Made by a program: the position numbers and the translations under genes. This document shows, piece by piece, positions 10,019 to 20,800 of a stretch of DNA of 64,000 nt (its first letter is position 1; every line of letters begins with the position of its first letter). Origin of the DNA: Chryseobacterium sp. G0186 (GTDB taxonomy: Bacteria; Bacteroidota; Bacteroidia; Flavobacteriales; Weeksellaceae); contig NZ_CP033918.1 of NCBI RefSeq assembly GCF_003815675.1, positions 4,154,001 to 4,218,000 of the forward strand, in the 5' to 3' direction. The notes beneath the pieces were generated by a model. That model was not told the origin of the DNA. It ran no database searches and saw only the letters and a program-made list of their open reading frames with translations.

Positions 10019-10411
10019 CTAATACGATGCCATTTTTGCAGGACCTGATTCTTTTTTTGCCTGTTTAAGATGAAAGAGTACCATGTCTACATTTTTCTTC
10101 AAGAAAGTGATATTTCCTTTAATTTCAGAGTATTGATACTCTTCATTAGAGGCTGTATACTCGGGTAGGGCATCACTTTTTTTAAGGTCATAAGTTTTGC
10201 CGTTTAAATGTACCGTTGCGGTATTTTTAGTTTGATTAATGGTTACCTCTATTTTTTCTCCATAGCTGTCAACATACACATTTTTTGAAATGTCATCTGT
10301 GTTTTCAGGAGTAGCAGCGGTAACGGTTTCAGCTTCTTTTCCGGGATGCTTACACGCTGTTGAGGAAAGAATTGCCAATCCTAAAAGGACTGTTGTAAAT
10401 AATTTTTTCAT
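10019..10411 (-). CDS. Small lipoprotein, possibly MliC-like
   Basis: 130-residue protein with a lipoprotein signal and Cys20 (SSTACKHPG). The mature region has alternating beta-strand pattern (VYVDSYGEKIEVTINQ, ATVHLNGKTYDL, EEYQYSEIKGNITFL). This resembles the small beta-barrel of membrane-bound lysozyme inhibitors (MliC), but I do not see the conserved cysteine pair of that family, so the assignment is weak. It precedes the META-domain gene on the minus strand. Confidence 0.6.
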   Translation of the reverse strand: MKKLFTTVLLGLAILSSTACKHPGKEAETVTAATPENTDDISKNVYVDSYGEKIEVTINQTKNTATVHLNGKTYDLKKSDALPEYTASNEEYQYSEIKGNITFLKKNVDMVLFHLKQAKKESGPAKMASY

Positions 10412-11021
10412 AGTGATAAGTGATTTTAAAGTGTTTCATGAATTATGATGTTAATACTACATAAATTTACAAATATTTTTAATAATTATGTGTTAATTTT
10501 ACATAAACTAACAGTATGTATTGATAAAGTTCGTTTTTACCGCACTTTTCAAAACATTATTCAGAAAACAATTGATAAGTAATTATAATATAGAATCTGC
10601 GAAAGAAATGATTAATTCCGGACTTTTAGCCGTTTTATTTTGAATGGGAAAAAGGAAATTTTTGTTCATTGTGCATTTGATGTTTTAATTTTCGGCAAAA
10701 ATAATTTAAATATTACAGAATGCCAATAGACTTTTGTAAATAATTGAAAATCATGATAAAAATTAGTTTTTTGTTTTTGTTTTTCCCTTAATAAAGAATT
10801 AATTCAGGTGATATTTTAGAGTTTAAAATAGTGTTGAAAGTTGAAATAATTGGGAGCATTTTTGTAATATATTTTTAGAATAGAAACTAAGCTATTTATC
10901 ATCCATCATTCACTTTTTATCTATGTATACCTATTGAAAATTTGATAAAATTTTGATTTCAGTTTATTTAAAGAAGCGTTAAATTTTGTTAATCTATTAT
11001 GATGATATGATAATCTAGGTG
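10412..11021. other. AT-rich intergenic region, no gene seen
   Basis: About 610 bp between the minus-strand lipoprotein gene and the membrane-protein gene at 11040. It is strongly AT-rich with many stops in all frames. On the minus strand a TAAATTTA element near 10460 could serve the lipoprotein pair. No tRNA, terminator or repeat array was recognised. Confidence 0.6.
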
Positions 11022-11029
11022 TACATTTG
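11022..11029 (+). promoter_or_regulatory. Candidate -7 element very close to a start codon
   Basis: TACATTTG matches the Bacteroidota TAnnTTTG element exactly and ends 10 bp before ATG 11040, which would give an almost leaderless transcript. No TTG -33 element is seen at the normal distance. Confidence 0.4.
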
Positions 11030-11039
11030 CGACTTCAAA

Positions 11040-11426
11040 ATGAGAAACTTTATAGTATATTTTTTAACCGGTCTTTTTCTACTCTTTGTAGTGGAAAGCA
11101 GACTTAACGTTAAAACACTTCGAAATGACTACTCTGGTCACGTTTCTCATCATATGCCTAAAAGAGCGAACCGACTGAATCAGACGTATGAAAAGCTTTC
11201 CGTTCAGCAAATGGCAGACACAATAGACAGCTCCACCCTTGAACTTGCTGAAAATGACTTTCAGTTATCTGATGTATGGCAGGCCATTGTTGTTTTTGCT
11301 GGTGTTTTCAGTCTGGTCTATATTTGGGGATTAAAAAACAAGAAACGTTTTAATCCGGATATTCACGGTTTTATTTTTGGTCTCGCTACCAAAAGATTTA
11401 TTCTGATCCGTTCCATTAGAATCTAA
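11040..11426 (+). CDS. Small membrane protein of unknown function
   Basis: 128 residues from ATG 11040 (an earlier GTG at 11019 would include the promoter-like element and add a non-signal stretch). It has an N-terminal hydrophobic segment (IVYFLTGLFLLFVV, residues 4-17), a polar middle, a second transmembrane helix near residue 80-97 (AIVVFAGVFSLVYIWGL) and a basic C-terminus. I do not recognise a family. It precedes the RND efflux operon in the same direction, 142 bp upstream of the adaptor gene, without an obvious terminator. Confidence 0.6.
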   Translation: MRNFIVYFLTGLFLLFVVESRLNVKTLRNDYSGHVSHHMPKRANRLNQTYEKLSVQQMADTIDSSTLELAENDFQLSDVWQAIVVFAGVFSLVYIWGLKNKKRFNPDIHGFIFGLATKRFILIRSIRI

Positions 11427-11568
11427 AATTTCATTTTTCCGTTTATTTTCTGCCTGACTTCAGGTGGGAATGCTTTGCGTTGTGTATGCTGGTAATCATC
11501 ACACCGTAGTATTTCTTATTACCATTTTATTTTTCAAAACATTAACGATTTATACAAACTCTAGAATT

Positions 11569-12654
11569 ATGATAAAAAGAGTTGTCTCAGGCATTGCACT
11601 GAGTGTCCTTTTACTGGCGGTTAGCTGCAACAAGAAAAAGGAAGAAAAAGAAGAGGTAACAACCTATCCGGTAACTTCTCCGGTAGTGATGGATACCGTA
11701 ATAAACAAAGAATATGTAGCTCAGATCCAGTCTGTAAAGAACATCGAAGTTCGTGCGCAGGAAAAAGGGTTTCTCGAGAAAATCTTTGTAGACGAGGGGC
11801 AGTATGTACAGGCAGGCCAAACCTTATTCAGGATTATGCCTAAACTGTACCAGGCTGAATTATTAAAGGCAAAAGCTGAAGTAGAACAAGCCTCCATCGA
11901 ATTGAAAAATGCAAGCACATTGGCGGGAAACAATATTGTTTCTAAAAATGAAAAGGCTATGGCCAAAGCTAAGCTGGATGCTGCCAATGCAGAAATGAAA
12001 CTAGCCCAGATTCATTTGTCTTTTACTGATATCAAGGCTCCGTTTTCCGGGATTATCAATAGAATTCCTTTAAAATTGGGGAGTCTGGTAGATGAAGGGG
12101 ATCTTTTGACTTCATTGTCCGACAATACAAGCATTTATACTTATTTTAATGTTTCTGAGCCGGAATATCTGAGCTATCAAACCCATGCGGCAGACAGAGG
12201 AAGCAATCAGGTTTCCCTGATTACAGCTAATGGGGAAACGTATACGCAAAAAGGAGAAATTCAAACAATAGAGGGAGAGTTTGATAATGAAACAGGGAAT
12301 ATTGCTTTCCGTGCAAAGTTTCCAAACCCGGATAAATTGCTGAGAAACGGAGAAACCGGAAAAGTGCAGATGACAATGCCGGTTCATAATGCATTGATCA
12401 TTCCGCAGAAAGCAACCTATGAAATTCAGGATCAGAAATATGTATTTGTTATCGATAAAAACGGAGTAGCAAAATCCAAAAATATCAAAATTGCCTATGA
12501 ACTTCCCGATCTGTATGTAGTAAGCTCAGGGATTTCAAAAGGAGATCAGATTCTTTTGGAGGGAGTTCAGAAAGTAAAGGATGACCAAAAGGTGAAAACA
12601 AAATTCCAGGATCCTAAAAAGGTTCTTCAAACATTGAAATTAAAAGCAGAGTAG
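11569..12654 (+). CDS. RND efflux periplasmic adaptor (AcrA/MexA-type membrane fusion protein)
   Basis: 361-residue inner-membrane lipoprotein that links the RND pump to the outer-membrane channel. I chose ATG 11569 because it gives a clean lipoprotein signal with Cys20 (LLLAVSCNKKK); an in-frame GTG at 11464 would prepend an unrelated hydrophobic stretch. Visible parts are the lipoyl half-motifs (EVRAQEKGFLEKIFVDEGQYVQAGQTLFRI and FTDIKAPFSGIINR), a helical hairpin between them at about 85-130, the beta-barrel domain and the membrane-proximal domain. It is 21 bp upstream of the pump gene. No regulator gene lies nearby. Confidence 0.93.
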   Translation: MIKRVVSGIALSVLLLAVSCNKKKEEKEEVTTYPVTSPVVMDTVINKEYVAQIQSVKNIEVRAQEKGFLEKIFVDEGQYVQAGQTLFRIMPKLYQAELLKAKAEVEQASIELKNASTLAGNNIVSKNEKAMAKAKLDAANAEMKLAQIHLSFTDIKAPFSGIINRIPLKLGSLVDEGDLLTSLSDNTSIYTYFNVSEPEYLSYQTHAADRGSNQVSLITANGETYTQKGEIQTIEGEFDNETGNIAFRAKFPNPDKLLRNGETGKVQMTMPVHNALIIPQKATYEIQDQKYVFVIDKNGVAKSKNIKIAYELPDLYVVSSGISKGDQILLEGVQKVKDDQKVKTKFQDPKKVLQTLKLKAE

Positions 12655-12675
12655 TGGTCTCTAAAGTGAAGTAGT

Positions 12676-15600
12676 ATGTTTAAGAAATTCATTCGCAGAC
12701 CCGTTCTGTCTATAGTAATCTCACTGATTATTGTGTTTTTAGGAATCCTGTCATTGGTAAAACTTCCGGTGACACAGTTCCCATCCATTTCTCCACCCAA
12801 GGTAAACATCACCGCCGAATATCCTGGAGCCAACAACGAATTATTGATTAAATCTGTTGTTATTCCATTGGAAAGAGGATTAAATGGTGTGCCGGGTATG
12901 AAATACATGACCTCAGATGCCGGTAACGATGGGGAAGCCTCTATTCAGGTGGTATTCGATTTGGGTACAGATCCCAATGTTGCTGCCGTAAATGTTCAAA
13001 ACCGTGTATCCTCGGTGGTTAATAAATTACCGCCGTTAGTTGTTCGTGAAGGGGTAAAGATTACTCGTGAAGAACCGAATATGTTGATGTACATTAACCT
13101 GTACAGTGATGATCCCAAAGCCGATCAGAAATTCCTGTTCAACTATGCAGATATCAATGTGATGTCTGAATTGAGAAGGGTAAGTGGGGTAGGTTTTGCC
13201 GATATCCTGGGAACCCGTGAATATGCAATGCGTATTTGGCTTAAACCGGATAGATTGACTGCTTATAATATTTCCGCTGATGAAGTAATGGAATCTCTGA
13301 ATGATCAGAGTTTGGAAGCGTCCCCTGGAAAAACTGGAGAAAGCTCAGGAAAGCGTTCGCAGTCTTTCGAATATGTATTAAAATATCCCGGACGTTTTAA
13401 TAATGAAAAAGATTATGGAAATATTATTTTAAGAGCAAAACCTGATGGTGAATCCATACGTCTGAAAGATGTTGCTGATATTGAATTTGGAAGTTCCATG
13501 TATGATATCTATTCAACGTTGAATGGTAAACCGTCTGCCGCTATTACTGTAAAGCAATCTTACGGATCTAACGCAAGTGACGTTATCAAAAACGTAAAAG
13601 CCTTGATGAAAGATCTTGAAAAGAATAATTTCCCGAAAGGAATGCATTATGATATCAGCTATGACGTTTCCAGATTCCTGGATGCGTCAATGGAGAAAGT
13701 AATTCATACCTTATTTGAAGCGTTTATATTAGTAGCAATCGTAGTATTTCTTTTCCTGGGAGATTGGCGTTCAACCTTGATTCCTGCCTTGGCTGTTCCT
13801 GTTTCATTAGTAGGAACCTTTGCAATCATGTCTGCTTTTGGAATCACACTGAATATGATCTCTCTCTTTGCCCTGGTTATGGCCATTGGAGTTGTAGTAG
13901 ATGATGCAATTGTTGTGATTGAAGCCGTTCATGCCAAGATGGAGGAAAAGAATCTTTCTCCTTTAAAAGCTACAGAAGAAGCAATGCACGAGATCAGTGG
14001 AGCAATTATAGCAATTACACTGGTAATGGCCTCCGTATTTATTCCGATCGCGTTTATGTCTGGACCGGTTGGGGTATTCTATCGTCAGTTTTCAATTACG
14101 ATGGCTTCATCCATTATCTTATCGGGGGTTGTAGCACTTACGCTGACACCGGCATTATGTGCGTTAATCCTGAAAAATAATCACGGAAAGGCTAAAAAGA
14201 AAACTCCGGTTAGTATTTTCCTTGATAAATTCAATAATATATTTACGAAAGGAGCAGGGAAATATGAGAAGATGCTGAATAAAACAGTAACGAAAAAAGT
14301 GGTTACACTACCATTGTTACTAGGGTTCTGTATTTGTACATTCTTTCTGAGCAACTCACTTCCGTCAGGATTTATCCCGGCAGAAGACCAGGGGATGATC
14401 TATGCGATTATCCAGACTCCTCCGGGATCTACTCTTGAAAGAACGAATCAGATTGCCAAGGAACTTCTAAGAGAGTCAGAAGATATTGACGGAGTACAGT
14501 CTGTTTCTTCACTGGCAGGGTATGAAATTTTGACAGAAGGTACCGGATCAAACTCAGGAACCTGTCTGATCAACCTTAAAAGCTGGGAAGAGCGTAAGGA
14601 ATCTGCCGCAGAAATTATTGAGAAGCTGGAAGAAAAAGCCAAGAATATTCCGGGAGCCAATATTGAATTCTTCCAGCCTCCTTCTATTCCAGGGTATGGT
14701 GCTGCGGGAGGTTTTGAACTTCGTTTATTGGATAAGGGAGGTAGTGGTGATTATCATAAGATGGAACAGGTAAGTAATGATTTTGTAAAGGAATTGAAGA
14801 AACGTCCTGAGCTGGGATCTGCATTTACATTCTACTCTGCCAGTTTTCCGCAGTATATGCTTAAGATAGATAATGATCTTGCGGAACAGAAAGGGGTAAC
14901 GATTGCAAAGGCAATGGATAATTTATCTACTCTGATAGGTTCCAACTACGAGACCAGTTTTATCCGTTTCGACAGACCTTATAAGGTTATTGTTCAGGCG
15001 GGTCCGCAGTATCGTGCGTTGCCTACCGATCTTTTAAAACTATATGTTAAAAATGATAAGGATCAGATGGTCCCGTATTCAGACTTTATGCACCTTGAAA
15101 AGGTATATGGTTTATCAGAGATTACAAGGCATAATATGTACAACTCTGCAGAGGTAAGTGGAACTCCGGCACCTGGATATAGTAGTGGTCAGGCCATTCA
15201 AGCCATTAAGGAAGTTGCAGATAAAACCCTTCCGAGAGGCTTCGGTATCGACTGGGCAGGGATTTCAAAAGATGAAGTAAGCCGTGGAAATGAAGCGGTA
15301 TTTATCTTCCTGGTATGTTTAGGCTTTGTATATCTGATCCTTGCGGCACAGTATGAAAGCTTTATTCTTCCGCTACCGGTAATTTTATCTCTGCCTACAG
15401 GTATTTTCGGAGCATTTTTATGTCTAAAACTTTTAGGGTTGGAGAATAATATCTACGCGCAGGTGGCTATGGTCATGCTTATCGGTCTTTTAGGTAAAAA
15501 TGCCGTACTGATTGTTGAATTTGCCGTTCAGAAAAAAGCCGAAGAGGGAATTTCTGTTGCTAAGGCAGCCATAGAAGGAGCAGCCATCCGTTTCCGTCCG

Positions 15601-15867
15601 ATTTTGATGACCTCATTTGCATTTGTTGCCGGATTAATTCCTTTGGTTATTGCAACAGGTCCGGGAGCTGTAGGAAACAGAACCATTGGTACCGCAGCGG
15701 CAGGAGGAATGCTGATAGGGACAGTCTTTGGATTGATGATAATTCCGGGATTGTATTACATCTTTGGAACCATTGCTGAAAAATCTAGACTGGCGAGATA
15801 CGAGGAGGAAAATCCTTTAACAGAACAAACTGAACCTTATGAACATGATGGAAAATTTGAAGACTAA
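12676..15867 (+). CDS. RND multidrug efflux pump, HAE1 (AcrB) family
   Basis: 1063-residue inner-membrane transporter driving export by proton antiport. Twelve transmembrane segments in two halves can be followed. The proton-relay residues are intact: the DD pair in GVVVDDAIVVIEAV, the Lys in LLGKNAVLIVEFA and the Arg in RFRPILMTS. The N-terminus MFKKFIRRPVLSIVISL is typical. The gene is the middle of an adaptor-pump-channel operon and overlaps the channel gene by 29 bp. The substrate range cannot be told; drugs, detergents or bile-like compounds are usual for HAE1. Confidence 0.95.
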   Translation: MFKKFIRRPVLSIVISLIIVFLGILSLVKLPVTQFPSISPPKVNITAEYPGANNELLIKSVVIPLERGLNGVPGMKYMTSDAGNDGEASIQVVFDLGTDPNVAAVNVQNRVSSVVNKLPPLVVREGVKITREEPNMLMYINLYSDDPKADQKFLFNYADINVMSELRRVSGVGFADILGTREYAMRIWLKPDRLTAYNISADEVMESLNDQSLEASPGKTGESSGKRSQSFEYVLKYPGRFNNEKDYGNIILRAKPDGESIRLKDVADIEFGSSMYDIYSTLNGKPSAAITVKQSYGSNASDVIKNVKALMKDLEKNNFPKGMHYDISYDVSRFLDASMEKVIHTLFEAFILVAIVVFLFLGDWRSTLIPALAVPVSLVGTFAIMSAFGITLNMISLFALVMAIGVVVDDAIVVIEAVHAKMEEKNLSPLKATEEAMHEISGAIIAITLVMASVFIPIAFMSGPVGVFYRQFSITMASSIILSGVVALTLTPALCALILKNNHGKAKKKTPVSIFLDKFNNIFTKGAGKYEKMLNKTVTKKVVTLPLLLGFCICTFFLSNSLPSGFIPAEDQGMIYAIIQTPPGSTLERTNQIAKELLRESEDIDGVQSVSSLAGYEILTEGTGSNSGTCLINLKSWEERKESAAEIIEKLEEKAKNIPGANIEFFQPPSIPGYGAAGGFELRLLDKGGSGDYHKMEQVSNDFVKELKKRPELGSAFTFYSASFPQYMLKIDNDLAEQKGVTIAKAMDNLSTLIGSNYETSFIRFDRPYKVIVQAGPQYRALPTDLLKLYVKNDKDQMVPYSDFMHLEKVYGLSEITRHNMYNSAEVSGTPAPGYSSGQAIQAIKEVADKTLPRGFGIDWAGISKDEVSRGNEAVFIFLVCLGFVYLILAAQYESFILPLPVILSLPTGIFGAFLCLKLLGLENNIYAQVAMVMLIGLLGKNAVLIVEFAVQKKAEEGISVAKAAIEGAAIRFRPILMTSFAFVAGLIPLVIATGPGAVGNRTIGTAAAGGMLIGTVFGLMIIPGLYYIFGTIAEKSRLARYEEENPLTEQTEPYEHDGKFED

Positions 15868-17296
15868 AAATATAATAACAGCCATTGCCTTATCTCTTGT
15901 TTTAGCAAGTTGTAAGGCTCCAATGGCGACAGTCATAAAAGATGAGGTAAAGGAAAATGTGCCTCAAAACTTCAATCAGGAAGAACAGCAGGATGCGAAT
16001 AACAATAGCGGAACAACTCCCTGGAGACAGTTTTTTACAGATCCGAACCTGGTAAGCCTTATTGAAACAGCTTTAAACAACAATCAGGAGTTGCTTATTA
16101 CTCTTCAGGAAATTGAAATTGCCAAGAGTGGAGTTTTAGCTAAAAAAGGACGTTTAAGCCCAACTGTTTCAGCAGGGATAGGTGCCGGATTGAAAAAAGC
16201 AGGACGCTATACCAGTGAAGGAGCCGGAGATGCTACCACGGAGATAGAACCCGGAAGAGAAATGCCTGATCCACTAGGAAATTTCGGTGGTGGATTGATG
16301 GCTAACTGGGAGGTTGATATCTGGAAAAAACTGAGAACAGAAAAAGAATCAGCGGTTGCGCATTATTTGTCTACAGTAGAGGGGAAAAACTTTGTGTTAT
16401 CTAACCTTATTGAGGAAGTTGCGGATAATTATTATGAATTATTAGCTTTGGATAATCAGTTGGATATTATTCAGCAATATATCAAGCTTCAGCAAAGAGC
16501 ATTGGAAATTTCCAAAATTCAGAAAGAAGCTGCTGCTGCAACGGAATTGGCGGTGAAGAAATTTGAAGCCGAACTGGCAAAATCCAAAGCTTCAGAATAT
16601 ACCATCCGTCAGGAGATTACAGAAAAGGAAAATGAAATCAATGCCTTATTGGGAAGATATCCACAACCGATTGTCAGAACAAAGGAAAATTTCATGTCTA
16701 CCATTCCGCCAACTGTTTATACAGGGATTCCTTCACAATTGTTGGCCAATCGTCCTGATATTAAACAGGCTGAACTGGAGCTGAAATCTTCAAAACTAGA
16801 TGTAGAAGCAGCAAGGAAAGAGTTTTATCCATCGCTGGAAATCTCTGCAACATTGGGATTGGAGGCATTCAAACCATCCTATCTGGTGAAAATGCCGGAA
16901 TCTATTGCCTATAATCTGGTAGGAGAGCTGGCAGGACCGCTTATTAATAAAAGTGCGATAAAAGCCAACTTTCAGACTGCTGATGCAAAACAGGTACAGG
17001 CATTGTATGAATATGATAAGACGATTCTGAATGCCTATCTGGATGTAGCCAATCTGATGTCGAAGATCAAAAATATAGATCAGTATTATCAATTGAAATC
17101 CCAGGAAACAAAAGCTCTGGACCAATCCATTGATATTGCGAATCAATTATTCAGAAACTCCAGAGCGGATTATCTTGAAGTTCTTTTGAATCAAAGAGAT
17201 GCACTGGATGCCAAAATGGAGCTTATAGAAGCCAAACAAAAACAGTTAAGCACTGTGGTAGACATCTATAAAAGCCTAGGTGGCGGCTGGAAATAA
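15839..17296 (+). CDS. Outer-membrane efflux channel lipoprotein, TolC/OprM (NodT) family
   Basis: 485-residue outer-membrane factor of the tripartite pump. A lipoprotein signal ends at Cys25 (LVLASCKAP). Two repeats of the outer-membrane efflux fold follow, with WEVDIWKKLRTEKESA near 155 and the LLANRPDIKQAELELKSSKLDVEAARKEFYPSL signature near 300-330. The final GGGWK is typical of the NodT family. Alternative in-frame ATGs at 15845 and 15848 give almost the same protein. The gene starts inside the pump gene and ends at a terminator. Confidence 0.94.
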   Translation: MNMMENLKTKNIITAIALSLVLASCKAPMATVIKDEVKENVPQNFNQEEQQDANNNSGTTPWRQFFTDPNLVSLIETALNNNQELLITLQEIEIAKSGVLAKKGRLSPTVSAGIGAGLKKAGRYTSEGAGDATTEIEPGREMPDPLGNFGGGLMANWEVDIWKKLRTEKESAVAHYLSTVEGKNFVLSNLIEEVADNYYELLALDNQLDIIQQYIKLQQRALEISKIQKEAAAATELAVKKFEAELAKSKASEYTIRQEITEKENEINALLGRYPQPIVRTKENFMSTIPPTVYTGIPSQLLANRPDIKQAELELKSSKLDVEAARKEFYPSLEISATLGLEAFKPSYLVKMPESIAYNLVGELAGPLINKSAIKANFQTADAKQVQALYEYDKTILNAYLDVANLMSKIKNIDQYYQLKSQETKALDQSIDIANQLFRNSRADYLEVLLNQRDALDAKMELIEAKQKQLSTVVDIYKSLGGGWK

Positions 17297-17336
17297 AGAA
17301 ACATCATAATTCAGTCAATAAACAGTTAATGTTTTG

Positions 17337-17365
17337 GGGTCAACTCTTCGGGGTTGGCCCTTTTT
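17337..17365 (+). terminator. Terminator of the RND efflux operon
   Basis: 8-bp stem with one T-G wobble (17337-17344 with 17353-17360), loop of 8 nt, then TTTTT. It is 40 bp after the channel gene stop and separates the efflux operon from the giant-protein operon. Confidence 0.8.
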
Positions 17366-17502
17366 GTTGTGCTATGATGAGAGAGGGAAAGTATTTAATT
17401 TTTCGACTATCCAGATCTGGAATAATTTTTTAAAAATTGGAACATTGATGAATGCTATACACTCATTATCCATTGAATTTGAATTTTTTTTAATCAGAAT
17501 TT

Positions 17503-17543
17503 ATAACACGACGAGTTTTGACGTTAGCCGCAGATACTTTTGT
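17503..17543 (+). promoter_or_regulatory. Promoter/operator of the giant-protein operon, shared with 36424-36464
   Basis: An exact TAnnTTTG -7 element (17535-17542) is preceded at 14 bp by AGTTTTGACG. The block from ATAACACG at 17503 aligns without gaps to 36424-36464: 27 of 41 positions agree, including 18 of the first 21 and all constrained -7 bases. The upstream part contains half-sites CGnC.A and TTGnCG arranged as an imperfect dyad around GTT. This looks like a regulator-bound or alternative-sigma promoter. The distance to the first large gene is about 300 bp. Confidence 0.6.
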
Positions 17544-17848
17544 AGTGTAATAAAAATACAACAATTATGAACACCTTTTTTCAAACGCTAGATTGCTTCG
17601 TTAAGAAGAAGAAATCTCAAACTTTAAAACTAATCAACAAATTAATTAACCAATTACACAAGCAAATATGAAACAACACAAAAACACCAAATTTTTAACC
17701 CTACAATGTACCTGTCTTTCTTACAGAGGTTACATTTAAGTTTTGATAATAACACCATGAAGTTATTACAACAAAACACTTCAATGAATTTCAAAAATAG
17801 AAATTTATTGAATCACACCAAATTTTTAATTTTTAATATTTAAAAAAT
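17544..17848 (+). other. Long leader of the giant-protein operon with three short ORFs
   Basis: About 305 nt between the promoter and the first large gene. It holds three AT-rich short ORFs in the operon direction: 17567-17671 (34 residues, beginning MNTFFQTLDCF), 17668-17739 (23 residues, MKQHKNTKFL), overlapping the first by ATGA, and 17757-17837 (26 residues, MKLLQQNTSM). A near-repeat, CACCAAATTTTTAA at about 17685-17698 and CACCAAAATTTTTAA at 17816-17830, occurs in both later ORFs. They may be leader peptides, an RNA element or chance. No terminator hairpin is visible within the leader. Confidence 0.4.
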
Positions 17849-20800
17849 ATGTCAGTAAATATTAAATCACCCACTTCTTATTTTTTCACCGATTTATCCT
17901 TTATTCAATCTGCTGGTGATAAAGCTTTCGGCCCAATTAATAATAGTGTGAATGATTTTCAGATAACCACAACATTTGCACAGGCATTACCTGCCTATGC
18001 GGTAACCAGTGGAACTCTACTTTTTGCCCAATATGACGGTTCAACAGATAAAGTCAATATTCTACTTAAACCTAACGGAGATATTGGATTGGGAATTAAA
18101 GTAAAATACTTCGTTTATCGTGGAATTAATGCAAGTGACTTGTTCAAAACTGTGAATGGGGCTCTCCTTGTAAATGATACAAGTTCATTGGAATTTTTAA
18201 AGCCGGCATTTAAATCTCACACAGAATGGTATGGAAGCAGTTCTGTTTTTACAGCCGAAAAGGTGGGGTATATATCAAGTTCTTCCCCTGATCCATCTTC
18301 TGAAGTTATAAAGAAATTCTTTACTAAAGATAGCCGTAATCTAATAACTGTAGATAAAGGAACATTAATAGGAAATTTTTCGAGCGGTTTCGGAGGTTTT
18401 GAAATTGTATTGGATGATGGCGATTTTTCTCAGAAAAATTCTGATGCAGGATTAAATTTTGATTTAAAGTTTGCCACAGCAAATTCATGTGCATTGAAGG
18501 CAGATGGTGATCATCCAGCTAACCTTAATATCTTTGGAGGTAAAAAAAATGGCAATATCAACGCCAAGATATTTCGTGAGAATGTTTATAAATTTATGGA
18601 CCCGGCAGCTTTTTATGGCTCACATGTTACCAATACACATGATTCACAAAATGCTGATGGTGGTAAAATTATATCAAAATCAGGAAGTACAGTATCAAAT
18701 CATAAAACTCCTGATGAAATATATAATAATATTGTCAAGAAATTTTTAAATAAAAATAAAGTTTATATTTATATCAAAAGTAACAGGGGGAGATCTTATA
18801 AGTTTTATAAGGGATCAGAGGGAGAGAGAGTGTACTCGGAATGTAGTGATATTAATACTTTTTCAGGTTGGAATGATAAATCATTTCTAACCAATAGTTG
18901 GCCTATTATTATTAAATCCTCATTAGATGAAAATCTAGGAATAAATTTAGGAATAATTCCAAAAAGAATTGCGAGTATCAATTATCAGTTTGAAGAAATT
19001 AAATTTAATACAACTGATCCTACACCTCTTAGGACCGGAGACCTTCTTGAGAAATTGTATTGTTTTAAGATTGTTCTATCTAGGCTTAATGACGCAGGCG
19101 CATTACAAAATATTTCATGTTTGGTGAATATTTGTTATATTGAAGAACCTGGATTGAATAATTTTTTTGGGAATATTAATCTCAAATCAATTTATGATAA
19201 AGGCGATTTTTCAGATGCACAGGGATCTTTTGTCAATCATTTAAGACCTGTTTTGATATCAGAAAATACTAACATTGGATTATTTAATACAAAATTAGTA
19301 TTACATGGGTCTACAATATCTTCTGATTATCCTGATAATACAGATACTTTTGGAGATGATGAGCTTAGAACTTATATTTTATGTCCTCAAATCTCAACTG
19401 ATGTTAAGACTAAGATTACTGCTAATGCTTTTACCGCAGGAAATTATGTCTCTAATAAAACGGAGTATTATAACAAAGTTTATAATGAGGGAGCTATTTG
19501 GAAAGGGATTATAGTAGATAATGGAGTTAATATAAAGAGCTTGGTTTATCATAGTAAAGACATCGATAATAATATGCCGATTTATAATTTTGGAATAACT
19601 CAGAATGAATATAGACTTTTAGAAAAAAAAGTTCTGGCTAAAGATGCCAATGCTACAAATTTATCTTTTCTACTTGTAGAGGACTCTCTTACTTCGGAAT
19701 ATCTTAGATACAAACTTAGGATACAGTTTGATACTAAAAATGGAACCCTAGGTGTAATTGATGATTTGACAGCAGTTGAAGAAATCTATGTCTATACCGT
19801 AGATAGCCGATTTTTCTTTACCAAAAATTATTCTGAAAAACTGAGTTCTAGTTTATGTGAAGAATTTGGACAGGCATCAGTGGAATTTAGACCTTATGAA
19901 TACTGGAATGGAGAGTGTGGAATAGATTGGTTTAGAAGAGGACCTTCAACGTGGCCTGGAGTATCAGATGCTAAAATTTTTGACACAGCATTTTCTGAAA
20001 TTACGGGATCTATGCCGACACAAACAGATGGAAATGATTTTAGCGAGCCTTTTGTTTTAGATTATAGAATATTATCCAGATTAAAGAATGAATATGGAGT
20101 CTATCCGAAGACTTGGTCATTAAAAAATGAGAGAGAATGCTTTGGAACATGGTTAAGTCTAAATAAAGGACAGACTACCACATTAAATCTTAGAGTATGG
20201 GTGAAGTCGGTTGTTGGCCAATTAAGATTAAGATTTCCTAAAAAATATTTTAAGATTAATAACAGTGTAGGAACTCCGGATCCTTCAGATTCTAATTATA
20301 GTTTTTATAATTTTACTGTAGGTCAGAAAGCAGTAACTGCATCTGAGCCTAATATCTTTGAGTTGAAAATTACTTGCTTGGAGGAATTTCCTACAACACA
20401 AGTTATTGAAGCATTGGCAGACGGTAAATTGGCAGGAATTTTAAAAGCTTTTCCAAATGTGAAGAAACCTAAACTGAATGTTTTATTTATTCCTGTAAAA
20501 TTAGCATTGAAAGACTCATCAATCAGAGGATATAACGAAGCTTCATCTGAAACAACTTTAATACCTACTCAAAAGAAAAATTTAATTCAATGGTTAGCAC
20601 AATCCCAAATAAAAGTAAATGTTGAAATGTTTAATGAATTGGATACTCCTCTTCCAGAAGATAAATTCCGTGAATTAGATGTCACAACAGATACTTATTT
20701 TACCAATACATACGTGGGAGAAGTAACAGGATCAGGTAGTTATATAAAAGCATATGTCAAAGATAGTACTATAACTTTTATGTCTGTTAAAGATTATTTG

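Noticed and set aside
17334..17570. Plus-strand ORF of 78 residues after the efflux operon
   Set aside because: It runs through the terminator and the promoter of the next operon and has unnatural composition.
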